Shown here: positions 44,601 to 53,500 of the stretch, piece after piece
Position numbering within the stretch: position 1 is the stretch's first letter
How the letters are laid out: the number at the start of each line of letters is the position of its first letter
NCBI GenBank assembly: GCA_903895695.1
Contig: CAITUY010000095.1
Location: 34,438 to 98,437 of the forward strand
From: an uncultured bacterium
Lineage (GTDB): Bacteria; Verrucomicrobiota; Kiritimatiellia; CAIKKV01; CAITUY01
Length of the DNA: 64,000 nt
Direction: 5' to 3'
The notes under the pieces: model-generated
What the model saw: the letters and a program-made list of their open reading frames with translations, nothing else
Told to the model about the DNA's origin: nothing
The model's database searches: none
Position numbers and translations under genes: made by a program

Positions 44601-44745
44601 CCTGAAGTCCGGCGACGTCTTCTACGGCAATTTCTATCGGCACGCAGGGAGCGCCGACGATTATCTCGAGCTGATCGCCTGGTCGCCGAACTACAAATCC
44701 GAGTTTCATCTGCCGGAACGGTTCGGCGAGCTGAGGCTGCAATGA
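41680..44745 (+). CDS. Exported GH2-like glycosidase with C-terminal carbohydrate-binding domain
   Basis: This is a 1021-residue paralogue of the enzyme just upstream, with a clear signal peptide (MKRVRLGSIIMALIAAASGM). The GH2-like domains (about 40-790) are similar throughout: W-Y-R-T-A-V, E-V-W-F-N-G-T-F-L-G, F-L-S-G-I-G-I-H-R-E-V, the likely nucleophile Glu594 in V-G-E-F-G-A-E, and T-A-G-E-E (Glu507 first). The C-terminal 200 residues differ from the neighbour: V-D-W-S-K-S-A-P-L-A-G-W, Q-Y-L-Y-V-K-L-E-E, W-S-G-E-D-W-E-L-F-L resemble carbohydrate-binding module family 9 or a DOMON-like fold. So two copies of one enzyme have been given different binding parts. The stop overlaps the next ATG pair (ATGATGA). 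Confidence 0.85.
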   Translation: MKRVRLGSIIMALIAAASGMNAAPAAVVMPSAPDASPAPTTSEELIGRLQQLREHYRPYLQSLPQPLNVRTQVDLSGTWRCKWEVEDFRKGPRPAAPDWYRVDLDDSDWQETTVPEWRYDKSAPFGTKPAPPPNELRPDSRILWYRTAVTGVLPQADRRVSLVFSGVAWEAEVWFNGTFLGRHQAYWEPFRFDVTSMLKEKNVLAVRVLAGPNLGEPVFGWSVLPCVLAVEPRIVRDASRSVVGQRELFGFASSCFLSGIGIHREVYLETTGKTIVSGLFVRGDPSTGKANIRVETDSAVDKELVFDVQLLPENFKGPSYVQTESHRVPQGAGQQVVTVPMPGARLWQPTDPCLYRCRITIRDNQQAVDSHDVLFGCRSFRLATAGDNRANLPEGTFLLNDQPIYLRGAGGSPALNAFWYWHQDDKLLDTVLMMKAANFNAVRANEHIQFPEVRELLDRLGMLSEQDMSGAGNTSSPVPMNVITNLMAHLARECYNNPGVVLLTAGEETHCDPTAVVAAVLAADPERIVKPISGNMESWATAYEPPPGYKSMPSPYWTNVVDDFHCYNGWYHRGADMAKLSPLYPPGRLVTVGEFGAEALDSYATMQHYPSHLQPPPITANALWGHAQVKKGDPKLTVGLRGQVPRTLGQYIEASQNYQADVLAEQATGFRLSPRRIGGSFVFHFIDGLPDMWPKSIVSFDLMPKAGYFALAQVNLPVVPLFQIVDQGKSLALWVANDRSDAIPGGRVAWDIEAGGKSLLKGEKKVDVAPLDATPVEKLDLSPILDKTAVATISLVLNDADGKPVSRYRREVYLKAWQPPVIEVLPPAKALVPKLPDASAAGDPGKVDWSKSAPLAGWREVEGSPTQRKIEAHIAHDGQYLYVKLEERVATADFRSDEGVWSGEDWELFLAKEQAKPYRQLGINPKGAFQQVTCLKQPNGAPLPLCEPKVVSDVGKDRWTVLVAMPLENLVSGGLKSGDVFYGNFYRHAGSADDYLELIAWSPNYKSEFHLPERFGELRLQ

Positions 44746-45713
44746 TGACGAAGTTCTGTTCGGAAGTCCTGGTTGTGGCGTTCGCGGCAGGTGTCGGTAC
44801 TATGACGAGCCGCGCGGGGCTGCTGAGCGATTATCCCTTCGACGGCAACGCCAGCAATCTGGTCGTTGCCGCGCCGCGCGGCACGCTCGTGAATGGGCCG
44901 GTCTACGTAGCCGGCAAGATCGGCGCCGGCGCCCTCAGCTTCAACGGCGTCAACCAGTACGTGGATATTACCCCCCAAGGTTTTCCTAACTCGGTAGCCG
45001 GCATGAAAACTGGAAGCGCCACGTTTTGGATGAAGTCAACGGCGAAGACCGGCGAGGTTCACCCGGTCATCGGATCCAACATGCCCGGCTTCCAGATGTT
45101 CGAGATCAATCTGCTGGGCGACAAGATGAATCTCTGGTGCCGCGCGTCTGCCCCCCCGGGGAGTTACACGCCCACGAGTAGTACGGGCCCGTTCAACGAT
45201 GGGAACTGGCACCAGGTTACCTGGACGTGGAACGTCCTGCCGACGGGCGAGGCCGGCGTCGGCGGGACCTCGGCCGTCTATCTCGATGGGGTTCTCAACG
45301 CGACCCCGAACCCATCCGGCACCGGGTGGGCCGGCACCAACACGGTCACCCCTTGGAATGCTTCCATGCGGATTGGCGGCTCGGAAAACTCGTACTACTT
45401 TCAGGGCGCGCTCGACGACATGGCAATCTGGAGCGCCCCTCTGACCGCTACGGAAGCGCGCGCGGTCTACAATCTCGGCAATGAGCCTGCGTTGAACTAT
45501 AGCGCCAAGGACATCGATGCGCTGTTTACCGTCTTTGATTGCGGAAGAGGTTGCAGAGGAAGCTCAAGCGACGGTAAGACTTGGGCCTACACGACAGGCC
45601 TGAAGGGTCTCGCGGGCGATGTGGTCAACCAGCATACGGCCGTGATCCTCGATGGCAACGGCAACGGCGTGGCCATCTTGCCTGGCCAAGAAACTCAACC
45701 AGCAGGAAGATGA
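44742..45713 (+). CDS. Exported single-LamG protein
   Basis: This is a 323-residue protein with one LamG module plus the 60-residue module. ATG 44742 overlaps the stop of the GH2-like gene by 4 bp. The leader is V-L-V-V-A-F-A-A-G-V-G. The core is A-G-L-L-S-D-Y-P-F-D-G-N-A-S-N-L, S-A-T-F-W-M-K, N-W-H-Q-V-T and a W-A-Y-T-T-G-L-K-G-L-A-G-D-V-V tail. It lacks Ig-like domains, and unlike the larger relatives ends in Q-P-A-G-R rather than the G-T-x ending. It probably binds glycan or protein at the surface. Four bp separate it from the next gene. Confidence 0.85.
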   Translation: MMTKFCSEVLVVAFAAGVGTMTSRAGLLSDYPFDGNASNLVVAAPRGTLVNGPVYVAGKIGAGALSFNGVNQYVDITPQGFPNSVAGMKTGSATFWMKSTAKTGEVHPVIGSNMPGFQMFEINLLGDKMNLWCRASAPPGSYTPTSSTGPFNDGNWHQVTWTWNVLPTGEAGVGGTSAVYLDGVLNATPNPSGTGWAGTNTVTPWNASMRIGGSENSYYFQGALDDMAIWSAPLTATEARAVYNLGNEPALNYSAKDIDALFTVFDCGRGCRGSSSDGKTWAYTTGLKGLAGDVVNQHTAVILDGNGNGVAILPGQETQPAGR

Positions 45714-45717
45714 CAAC

Positions 45718-48700
45718 ATGAAACGAGCGTGGATCATGTGCGCAATAGGCGGAGTGTTTGCGGCGGCCGTGGCCGGCGCCGCGGAAGCCAAAAAGCCGGC
45801 GGTGTTGTTCACCACCACCCGGTTGCACCAGAGCTATTTCACCTTGCCCATGCATGCCGAGGGCATCGAACTGCACACGGCGGCCGTGGCCGAACTGCCC
45901 GAGCGCCTGAAGTCCGGAAAGTACAACGTGGTTTATGTCACCGGCGGATTCGACAAGCCGGCGATTGTGACCGCGCTGAAGGAGTTCATGGCCGCGGGCG
46001 GCGGCGTCTTCGTCTGCTACTCCCACACGTACAATCAGGAGACGGATTGGCAGAAGCGCCAGGACTTCCTCGGCGAATACGGCGCGCATTTCGTCTGGGT
46101 GGATCTCAAAGAGAACGATGCCACCCGAATGGTGCGCTCCTCGTTCAACATGCTGTTGGCCTCGACCGACCGGATTGTCGACCCGTTCAACCAGGGGGTG
46201 GCGGGCCTGCTCTACTTCCACCTCCTGCACATTGCCGGCGCTACGGTGTCGCCCCTGGTGATCGACAGTAACTGGACCGCGGCGGTCCGTGGCTCGACCA
46301 CGGCGGAGGCTGTGCCATACGAGGCGGAGATGAACGCCTTGCAGCGCGCCTATGTGCCGAAAGAGGCGATCCCATCGCCGGTGCTGCTCGCGGTGCGCTC
46401 CGTGGGCAAGGGGCGTTTGGCGGCCTTCAGCATGGCGCCGGAATGGGTGTTCAACTCCCCCAATAATTGTCCCCCGGTCCGGGAGATGATGACCGAGGGC
46501 GTCGGCAACACCCCCAGTCACTGGGTGCGCGTGCTGGCGAATACATTCCGCTGGCTGGCGGAGCCGAGCCTTGCCGCGGGCACGGGCGGCGAGGTTACCC
46601 CCGCGGCGCTGCTGACGCCGCCGCCGAAGACGGCACTTGCCCCCTCGCCGCTCCGGGACTGGACCAAGCTGCCTCCGCTCATCGACCAGGATCAGTTGCC
46701 CGGCCTCGTGGGCGCCCAGTCCCGCTATTCGGGCGGACAGGGAACGGTTGCCGAGTGGGTCAGCGCGGCCAAGCAGGCCGGCCTCAAGTTCCTGGTCTTT
46801 CTCGAACCGCTCGACCAGATCAGCCGGGAGGACTACGAGAAATTCAAGAATGAGTGCGCCCAGGCGACGGACGGCAGTTTCTTTGCCTGCCCCGGCCTGC
46901 GCTACCAGGATGTGTACACGAAGACGCACACGTTCGCCTATGGGGAGAACGTCGATTATCCGTTGGCCAAGCTGCTCACGGCGGACGGGAAATACCTGAA
47001 CAACGCGGACAAGTCCGGCTACCGCTCCCGGCATCTTTTTGACTATATCCTGGAACAATGCCGTTATTGGGGCCAATTCGGCTATTTCCAGCACAGGGCC
47101 AACGTGGTGCCCACTTGGGAATACCGGATGTATTCGCTCTTCACGCTCTATTCCACCGAGAAGGGCCGGCCCGTGGACGACCATTTCGCAGACTACGACG
47201 CACTCCAGGGCATGCAAATGAACCTGACGCCGCTATCCATCTCGTTGATGGACAAGCCGCAGGACATCCCCGCGGCGCTCACGCGCGACTGGCTGGTAGT
47301 CAATACGGCGCCGGGCGAGTTCGGCGACGGCACCTACAGCGAGGAGTATGGCCAGGGGATCGCCGCCATGCGCAAGCTGTTCAAGGAGACCATCGCCTGG
47401 AACCGGCCGTTCCAGTACATCACGCAAGGCCCCCGGATCCTCTGCTGGCGCGCCGACTGGCCGGTGGCTGTGGCGCGAGGGGAAGACGACCTCTTCCGCC
47501 CCGACCAGGCCCGGTACCGCATCCGCCTGCATGTATCCAGCGACGTCGGTCTCAAGGAGATTCGGATCCTGTCCATGGGGAAGGTCATGCAGCGCTACCT
47601 GCCGAACGGCGCCAAGGAGTTTGACCGGATCCTGGAGTTCGAGAACACGCAACAGCGCTGCCCGTACCCGGTCATCGAGGATGTGAACGGGAAGCAGGCG
47701 ATCGGCATGGTGGCGCGCAATACGACCACGCTCTGGACCGAATTCATCTGCGGGGATCGCTGCAATTTCCTTAACTACGGCATGACCGTCACCCCCGGCG
47801 GCACGTTACACCAGTTCAAGGCCGGCGGAGGCAACAGCGTCACGCTGAATCACGGCAGTTGGAAGCATACCATCATCGACCCCACTCTCTCGTTGACATC
47901 CGATTATGCCACCGTGCCGACCGACGGCGCGCCCGTGGGGCTGGCCGGCACCTCCTTCACCATGGTGCCCTTCATCGATACGCCCGGCTTCCCGTCGGCC
48001 AACCAGTTGAACTGCTATCCGAAACACGTGCTGGCGAGCCCCGACGCGTTCATCGGCGGGGGGTTGCTCAATGGGGTGGCGACAGACCCCACCAGCGGCG
48101 ACTGCGCCTGGACCTTCTTCGGCCCGGTGAAGGAGAACGAGTGGATCCAGGGCCAGGGGCTCCACACCGTGTTCAGGCCGCAGATCGACGGCTTGCGGAC
48201 AGGCTGGTACGACTTCCGCATCAAGGCGCGCAAGAGCCTGCCGCTGGGCCAGTCGAAGCTCGGGGTAGTCTTCACCCGGATGCCGTTCGGCGAATTGCGC
48301 GACGGCGAGGGCCACGTGTACCAGGCCGGCAACAAGGACTGCCCCGTGGTCGGCTCCTTCGGCAAGGGGGCGTATCTCCTCCACGCAAGCCCGGGAGGCG
48401 TGACCGCACTCGTGGGTCTGGAGCCCGGCCTCAGCTATGAGATCCAGGGCACGGAGGCCCGCCTGGGCTTGCGTTTCGAGGGCGGCCAGATTCCGGAAGG
48501 CGCGGCGCTGAATGCGCGGATCGGCTATCTGGCCGGCGCGCAGTGCCGGACCTTTGACGACCTGCGCCACTACCTCTCCATGATGAGCGCGCCGCTGCCC
48601 GGGATGACGCTCAGGCGCGGCAAGCTGCTGGCCATGGATTCGCTGGCCATGCGCCTCGACGCAGACCGGGGCGCCATCGAGTTGAAACTTCCTCCCCGTG

Positions 48701-49077
48701 ATCTGCATGCGCGCCTGCCGGTTGTCATCGCAAACGCACAACCGAACTGGGACCTATGGCTGCTGGACAAGACGCTTCCGGCGCCGAATTGGCGGCAACT
48801 CCCCAAGGTCGGGGACACGGCCTACGCGGCGTTGCCGACCGATGCGGCGCAGGATCTGTTTATCGGCAACCCGGTGGTGGCGGATCGCGACGAATTGCAG
48901 ATCAGCCTCTGCAATCTGCTGCCCGGTCAATGGCTGGTGACGCTTCATAATCCCACCGACAAAGAGATCAAGGCGAAGGTCCACGGTGCAGCCGAGTGGA
49001 CAGCGTTCAAGTTGGCGGCAAAGGAGTACACCGTGCCTGCCGGGGCAAGCGTCGATGTCGAAGTGAAGCGCGAGTGA
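45718..49077 (+). CDS. Large exported protein of unknown function, ThuA-like N-terminus
   Basis: This is a 1119-residue exported protein with signal peptide MKRAWIMCAIGGVFAAAVAG and a GGAAG-type ribosome site. Residues about 25-230 have a glutamine-amidotransferase-like or ThuA-like arrangement (Y-N-V-V-Y-V-T-G-G-F, A-G-G-G-V-F-V-C-Y-S-H), with an N-Q-G-V-A-G-L-L-Y-F stretch. A middle region (about 320-560) may be a PHP-like or barrel domain (K-F-L-V-F-L-E-P-L-D). The C-terminal 500 residues are beta-rich. No catalytic motif can be named. It is the size and style of proteins in PVC carbohydrate clusters, and lies 4 bp after a LamG gene and 18 bp before the next gene. Confidence 0.6.
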   Translation: MKRAWIMCAIGGVFAAAVAGAAEAKKPAVLFTTTRLHQSYFTLPMHAEGIELHTAAVAELPERLKSGKYNVVYVTGGFDKPAIVTALKEFMAAGGGVFVCYSHTYNQETDWQKRQDFLGEYGAHFVWVDLKENDATRMVRSSFNMLLASTDRIVDPFNQGVAGLLYFHLLHIAGATVSPLVIDSNWTAAVRGSTTAEAVPYEAEMNALQRAYVPKEAIPSPVLLAVRSVGKGRLAAFSMAPEWVFNSPNNCPPVREMMTEGVGNTPSHWVRVLANTFRWLAEPSLAAGTGGEVTPAALLTPPPKTALAPSPLRDWTKLPPLIDQDQLPGLVGAQSRYSGGQGTVAEWVSAAKQAGLKFLVFLEPLDQISREDYEKFKNECAQATDGSFFACPGLRYQDVYTKTHTFAYGENVDYPLAKLLTADGKYLNNADKSGYRSRHLFDYILEQCRYWGQFGYFQHRANVVPTWEYRMYSLFTLYSTEKGRPVDDHFADYDALQGMQMNLTPLSISLMDKPQDIPAALTRDWLVVNTAPGEFGDGTYSEEYGQGIAAMRKLFKETIAWNRPFQYITQGPRILCWRADWPVAVARGEDDLFRPDQARYRIRLHVSSDVGLKEIRILSMGKVMQRYLPNGAKEFDRILEFENTQQRCPYPVIEDVNGKQAIGMVARNTTTLWTEFICGDRCNFLNYGMTVTPGGTLHQFKAGGGNSVTLNHGSWKHTIIDPTLSLTSDYATVPTDGAPVGLAGTSFTMVPFIDTPGFPSANQLNCYPKHVLASPDAFIGGGLLNGVATDPTSGDCAWTFFGPVKENEWIQGQGLHTVFRPQIDGLRTGWYDFRIKARKSLPLGQSKLGVVFTRMPFGELRDGEGHVYQAGNKDCPVVGSFGKGAYLLHASPGGVTALVGLEPGLSYEIQGTEARLGLRFEGGQIPEGAALNARIGYLAGAQCRTFDDLRHYLSMMSAPLPGMTLRRGKLLAMDSLAMRLDADRGAIELKLPPRDLHARLPVVIANAQPNWDLWLLDKTLPAPNWRQLPKVGDTAYAALPTDAAQDLFIGNPVVADRDELQISLCNLLPGQWLVTLHNPTDKEIKAKVHGAAEWTAFKLAAKEYTVPAGASVDVEVKRE

Positions 49078-49095
49078 AATGGGGAACCCAAGAAG

Positions 49096-50580
49096 ATGAA
49101 GAAGACAGAAAGAAACAAGTTCGCGTTTGACCAGAAACCCGGCAAGACCGCGGTCCTGTTCGACGGCGACCCGATCCTGACATTCATTGACGAACACCTC
49201 GTGTTCCGGTCGTTCCGGATCGAGGCCATGAAATTCCAGCCCCATGGCCCGGTCGAATTCATCAGCCTCACCCCCTCGTCGTTCTACGGCACCCATCTGC
49301 TGCGCTGCGACGTGGTGTGCTGCCACGAAGGCAGCAACCGGGTGCGCGTAACCCTGAAGCCCGCCAAGGTGGATGAAAACCTGCTGGCGCTGGTTCGCGA
49401 GGAACGCGACTACATCGTTGAGTACCTGCCGAAACAGCGGCGGTTCCGATGGACGATCACCTGCCGGATCGATTTTCTGCGCAACATCCGGGGTGGCGAG
49501 AAGGGGTTGTACATCACCGGCATGCAGTCGCTGCAGTATGGCGACGACAACTACGCGGCCATCGAGTTCGACGATCCGCTGCTTTCCGGCGGCTTGGGCC
49601 CGCAGGTGCCGATGACCCAGGACTGGACCGGTCTGCCCGAGCCGGTGCTGGCAGAGGATCATTGCACCACGCGCTGGAAGAAGCGCTACCTCTCCGTCGT
49701 GCTGCCCACGGCCGTGCGGGGACTCCGCAAGATTACGTTCAACCGAATCGTGAACGGGAACCAGAAGTTCTTCAACCGCGTGCTGCCGCGGACGATGCCG
49801 CGCATGCCGTTCCTCTATGAAAAGGCGGATGGCCGGTTCCTGCAGTTCACTCCGCTCTATGACTGTCCCGCGAGCCACCATATCTGCGAGTGGGGCTACG
49901 ACATGCACCTCTACGCGATGCTGGACCGGCCCGCGCCGGGCCTGCTCTTCCGCAAGGGACAGCACGTGGACCTCTCTTACCGGTTCGAGGAAATCGAGCG
50001 CGCAGAAGTCCCGGCCGGTTATCTGGATGCGGCCCCGGCTGAGATCGAGCCGGACGAGCGGGTCCGGTCCGACCTGCCGATCTACGAGGAACCCTTCTGC
50101 CGTTTCACCCGATCCACGCTCGACGGCCCCGACCAGTATGGCTGGGAGGCCGGCAAACATTGCGCGTGGAACCGGACCGGCGGCCGGACCTCGGATACCG
50201 GAGCCCTCGAAATCGACAACAAGGGCAAACCCCGGAAGACGGCGTGGGAATTTCGCCATTTCGGCCCCTCGTGCGCCTGCAATCCTATTCCGCCGGCCAG
50301 TCGCTTCCGGGTATCGGCATGGGTCAGGGCCGACGCGTTGGCGGAAGTCTCTGTCTCGCTGGTGCTCACTCACTACAACGGACCGGCCATGTACAGCGCG
50401 CGCGTGGACGTGACTTCGACCGGCTCGGGTCGCGACTGCAAACAGCGGGATGGGCACTGGCGCAAGTTGGAATTCATCAGCGAACCGGCGGGTGCCTACA
50501 CCCTGAGCGGATCGTTTCGGTTCATCTACACCGGGCGAGGCACAGCGGCCCTGACCGAATTTCAGGTCGAGCGGCTGTAG
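49096..50580 (+). CDS. Cytoplasmic hypothetical protein with C-terminal beta domain
   Basis: This is a 494-residue protein that begins MKKTERNKFAFDQKPGKTAV and has no signal peptide or membrane helix, although its neighbours are exported. The first 300 residues are beta-rich with many aromatics. The C-terminal 170 residues (after about 325) resemble a carbohydrate-binding jelly roll (S-A-W-V-R-A-D, S-L-V-L-T-H-Y-N, W-R-K-L-E-F-I-S). I do not recognise a catalytic family. By context it may help process internalised glycan; its small gaps to neighbours (18 and 14 bp) put it in the same operon. Confidence 0.55.
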   Translation: MKKTERNKFAFDQKPGKTAVLFDGDPILTFIDEHLVFRSFRIEAMKFQPHGPVEFISLTPSSFYGTHLLRCDVVCCHEGSNRVRVTLKPAKVDENLLALVREERDYIVEYLPKQRRFRWTITCRIDFLRNIRGGEKGLYITGMQSLQYGDDNYAAIEFDDPLLSGGLGPQVPMTQDWTGLPEPVLAEDHCTTRWKKRYLSVVLPTAVRGLRKITFNRIVNGNQKFFNRVLPRTMPRMPFLYEKADGRFLQFTPLYDCPASHHICEWGYDMHLYAMLDRPAPGLLFRKGQHVDLSYRFEEIERAEVPAGYLDAAPAEIEPDERVRSDLPIYEEPFCRFTRSTLDGPDQYGWEAGKHCAWNRTGGRTSDTGALEIDNKGKPRKTAWEFRHFGPSCACNPIPPASRFRVSAWVRADALAEVSVSLVLTHYNGPAMYSARVDVTSTGSGRDCKQRDGHWRKLEFISEPAGAYTLSGSFRFIYTGRGTAALTEFQVERL

Positions 50581-50594
50581 GAAGAAGAAGACCC

Positions 50595-53500
50595 ATGACC
50601 CTTGCCCGACTTCTCGCCTTGGGGTTGCTCACCGCGACCACGGCGCTGGCGGCGCCGGACGGCGCCGCCCCGGCGAACGCGACGAATCAGCCGGCAAAGG
50701 CGCTCGCGCTGGTGCGCGTCTCTTCAAGCAAACTGCGTTATCGGCCCAAGGAAGCGGGAACGGTGGCGGCTACGGTCCGCAATCTCACGCCCGCGGCGCA
50801 GAAGGCGACGCTGCAGCTCCGGCTGATCCAGGAGTTGAGCCGCGAGCGGGCGCTGCCGCCCGTCGAGATCGATGTGGATGCCGGCGCGGAGAAGACCGTT
50901 AACCTGCCGTTCACCGCGGGCGAGACGCGCTATGGTTGCGAAGCGCGCGTCACGCTGATGAAGGGCGCCACCGTGTTCGATTCTGCCAGCGATTTCTTCG
51001 CGGTGCACGAGAGCGTCTGGCCCGTGGCGATCGGCGCCGGCGACGTCGGGCTGGCGAGTTCGTCCGGCTACCCCTGGCAGAATCCGCGGGCGGACATCAC
51101 GAAAGTCCGATCCCACTACTGGAACTGGTGGGAAAAAGACTTCTGGGGACCGGACGACTTCGGGGATTTGAGCCCCGAAGCGGATCGGTGGCGCAGCGGC
51201 GAAGGCGGACGGCTGGAAATCAGGAAGGTCATCCATGAGTTCGTCGGCCTGGCCCGGTCGAACGGCGTGGCATCCATCACCTACGGGAAGAGCACGGCGG
51301 GTGGACCGGCGGGATGGGACTTGGCGCGGCGGCATCCGGATTGGTTCAACAACGATGCCAGTGGCCGGCCGGTCGGGACCTTCAACACCGCGTTCTTCCC
51401 GCTCTCCAAGTGGAATGCCATGCCGGGCGACCCTGGGGGGCTTCAGCAGTGGTTCTACCTGTATCCCAACTTGAACCGGGTGGAAGCGCTGGACTGGGGC
51501 ATCGACACCATCATCCGTTCGGCGCAGGAGTACGGTTGGGACGGCGTGCGGTTCGATGGCGATTTCACCTGGGTGTCCAGTGACGAGGTTGCCGCGCGCA
51601 ACCAGCGGCGGATGAAGGAACGAATCTGGCAGAGGTTCCCCGATTTCGTGTTTGGCTATAACCAGGGGCATGGGCCTCCTGCGACCGACCCTGCGACCTG
51701 GCCGCATGGCATGCGTGAAAGCGTGGCCGGGGGCGGGCACTGGATGAATGAAGGCATCCGCGGTTGGGCATTTGCGACCAATGGCCGATACACCTCGTTG
51801 GCGGAGTACTGGCGCCAGATGAACCGCGAGGCCGATACGCTCCGGCGATTGGGGGCCACCTATCACCTGATTCTCGACGCGCACAACAACACCCAGGGGC
51901 TTTACAAGTTCATCCTCGCGACACAGGCCGGAGCGCATTCGTGCTATGGCGACAGCGCCGTCGTGCCCGGATGCGCCAACTGGGGGCGGTTCCTGACGCG
52001 CTGGTCGGCCTTGATCTGGGACGTCAACCTGCGCAACCGCCCCGAGGCCGACGCCGAGATGCAGTCGGCGACGCCGCTCTGGACGTCGGTGAAGGAACGC
52101 GTGGTCGATGCCACCTGCGCCATGACCGTTGTTCATCTCGTCGTGCCACCCAGTTCGGACATCATAGATGACGCCATGTTGCGTATCGGCCCCGAAGCCC
52201 GCCAAGTGACCCTTCGGGTGCGCATCCCGTCCAACGAACAATGCCTCTGCGCGGCCGTCATCGCGCCGGAACACCCCGAGGCGGCCATCGATCTCCCAAC
52301 GAAGCGGGACGGGGATTGGGTCAGCGTCACGGTGCCCGACGTGCGCCTTTGGACGATGGTGGCCTTCGAGCACCGGGGCCATTTCGACCTGCCGGCTTAT
52401 CCGAAGTTCAGCGCAGCGCCGGACCCGATGAAAGTCAAGGCACAGGCCGATGCGATGCCGGGTGAACTGATCCGCGATCCGCTGAAGCCCGACGACAAGT
52501 CCGAAAGAGCGTCCAGGGTCCGCGTCATCGAGGCGGAAAGCACCTACCTCAGCAACGGTCAACGGGAGACGGATCCCGACGCCTCCAACGGCGGTTGCGT
52601 GCGCGTGGACGAGACCGTTCAAAACTCGACCATCCTTTCGCATGCGTTCTTCAACAATGTCCAGCCGGGACGTTACCGGGTCACCTATCGCGTCAAAGAG
52701 CAGTCCAGGACCAATGCCGCCGGCCAAAAAGTCTGGGCCGGTTTCGCGTGCTACGTACAGATGGGCTCGAAGTCGTTGGCGCTTAGAGAAATCACCCCGG
52801 AAGACTACAAGACGCCTGGACAATACGAGGATTGCAGCGGAGAATTCGACTATCTCGGCGAAGGTAGCATGATTCAGCCGACTCTGTTCTGGCGCGGACA
52901 CGACGGCCACGGTACGGCCTATATCGACAAGGTGACGCTGGAAGAACTTCACCCCTATACCGACGCGAGCCTGGCCGACAAATTGAAGATCCCGGCGGCC
53001 AGCGGCGTGCTGCTGGGGCGACGCGACGGGCTGCACGTGCTGGTGTTGAACGGCCTGTATTACGACCTCTATCGCATCGCGGACGCGGTCAGGAAGTTGG
53101 GCGCGTTGCCGGAGGCATCGGCGCGCGGGGAGATCCGCCTGGATGAGGCCACGGTCAACGTCGGCGAATCCGGTGTCTTCTCCCTCGCAGGCTACCCAAA
53201 GACTTTTGAAGCATTGAGCCAGTATGACGTGGTCGTGCTTATCAACGCGAACGCGGCCTGGCTGCAGTTCGCCGGCCGCGCCCAGTTGCGCGATTTCGTT
53301 CAGGCCGGCGGAGGACTGCTGGTGCTGGGCGGCAACTTCAGTCTGGGTCAGGGCCAGTTCGCCGGCACCTTCCTGGCCGACCTGCTCCCGGTCAGCGTGG
53401 CCGCCACCGCGGATGTCGAACCGTCCGCCAAACCCCTGCCGTTGACTCCGGGCGGCCCGCTGGCCGGGTCACTGCCGCCGGGCTTGTGGAAGCAGCGCCC

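Noticed and set aside
50724..53036. A 770-codon - strand frame across the GH66-like gene
   Set aside because: It is an antisense shadow with Arg/His bias and no ribosome site.
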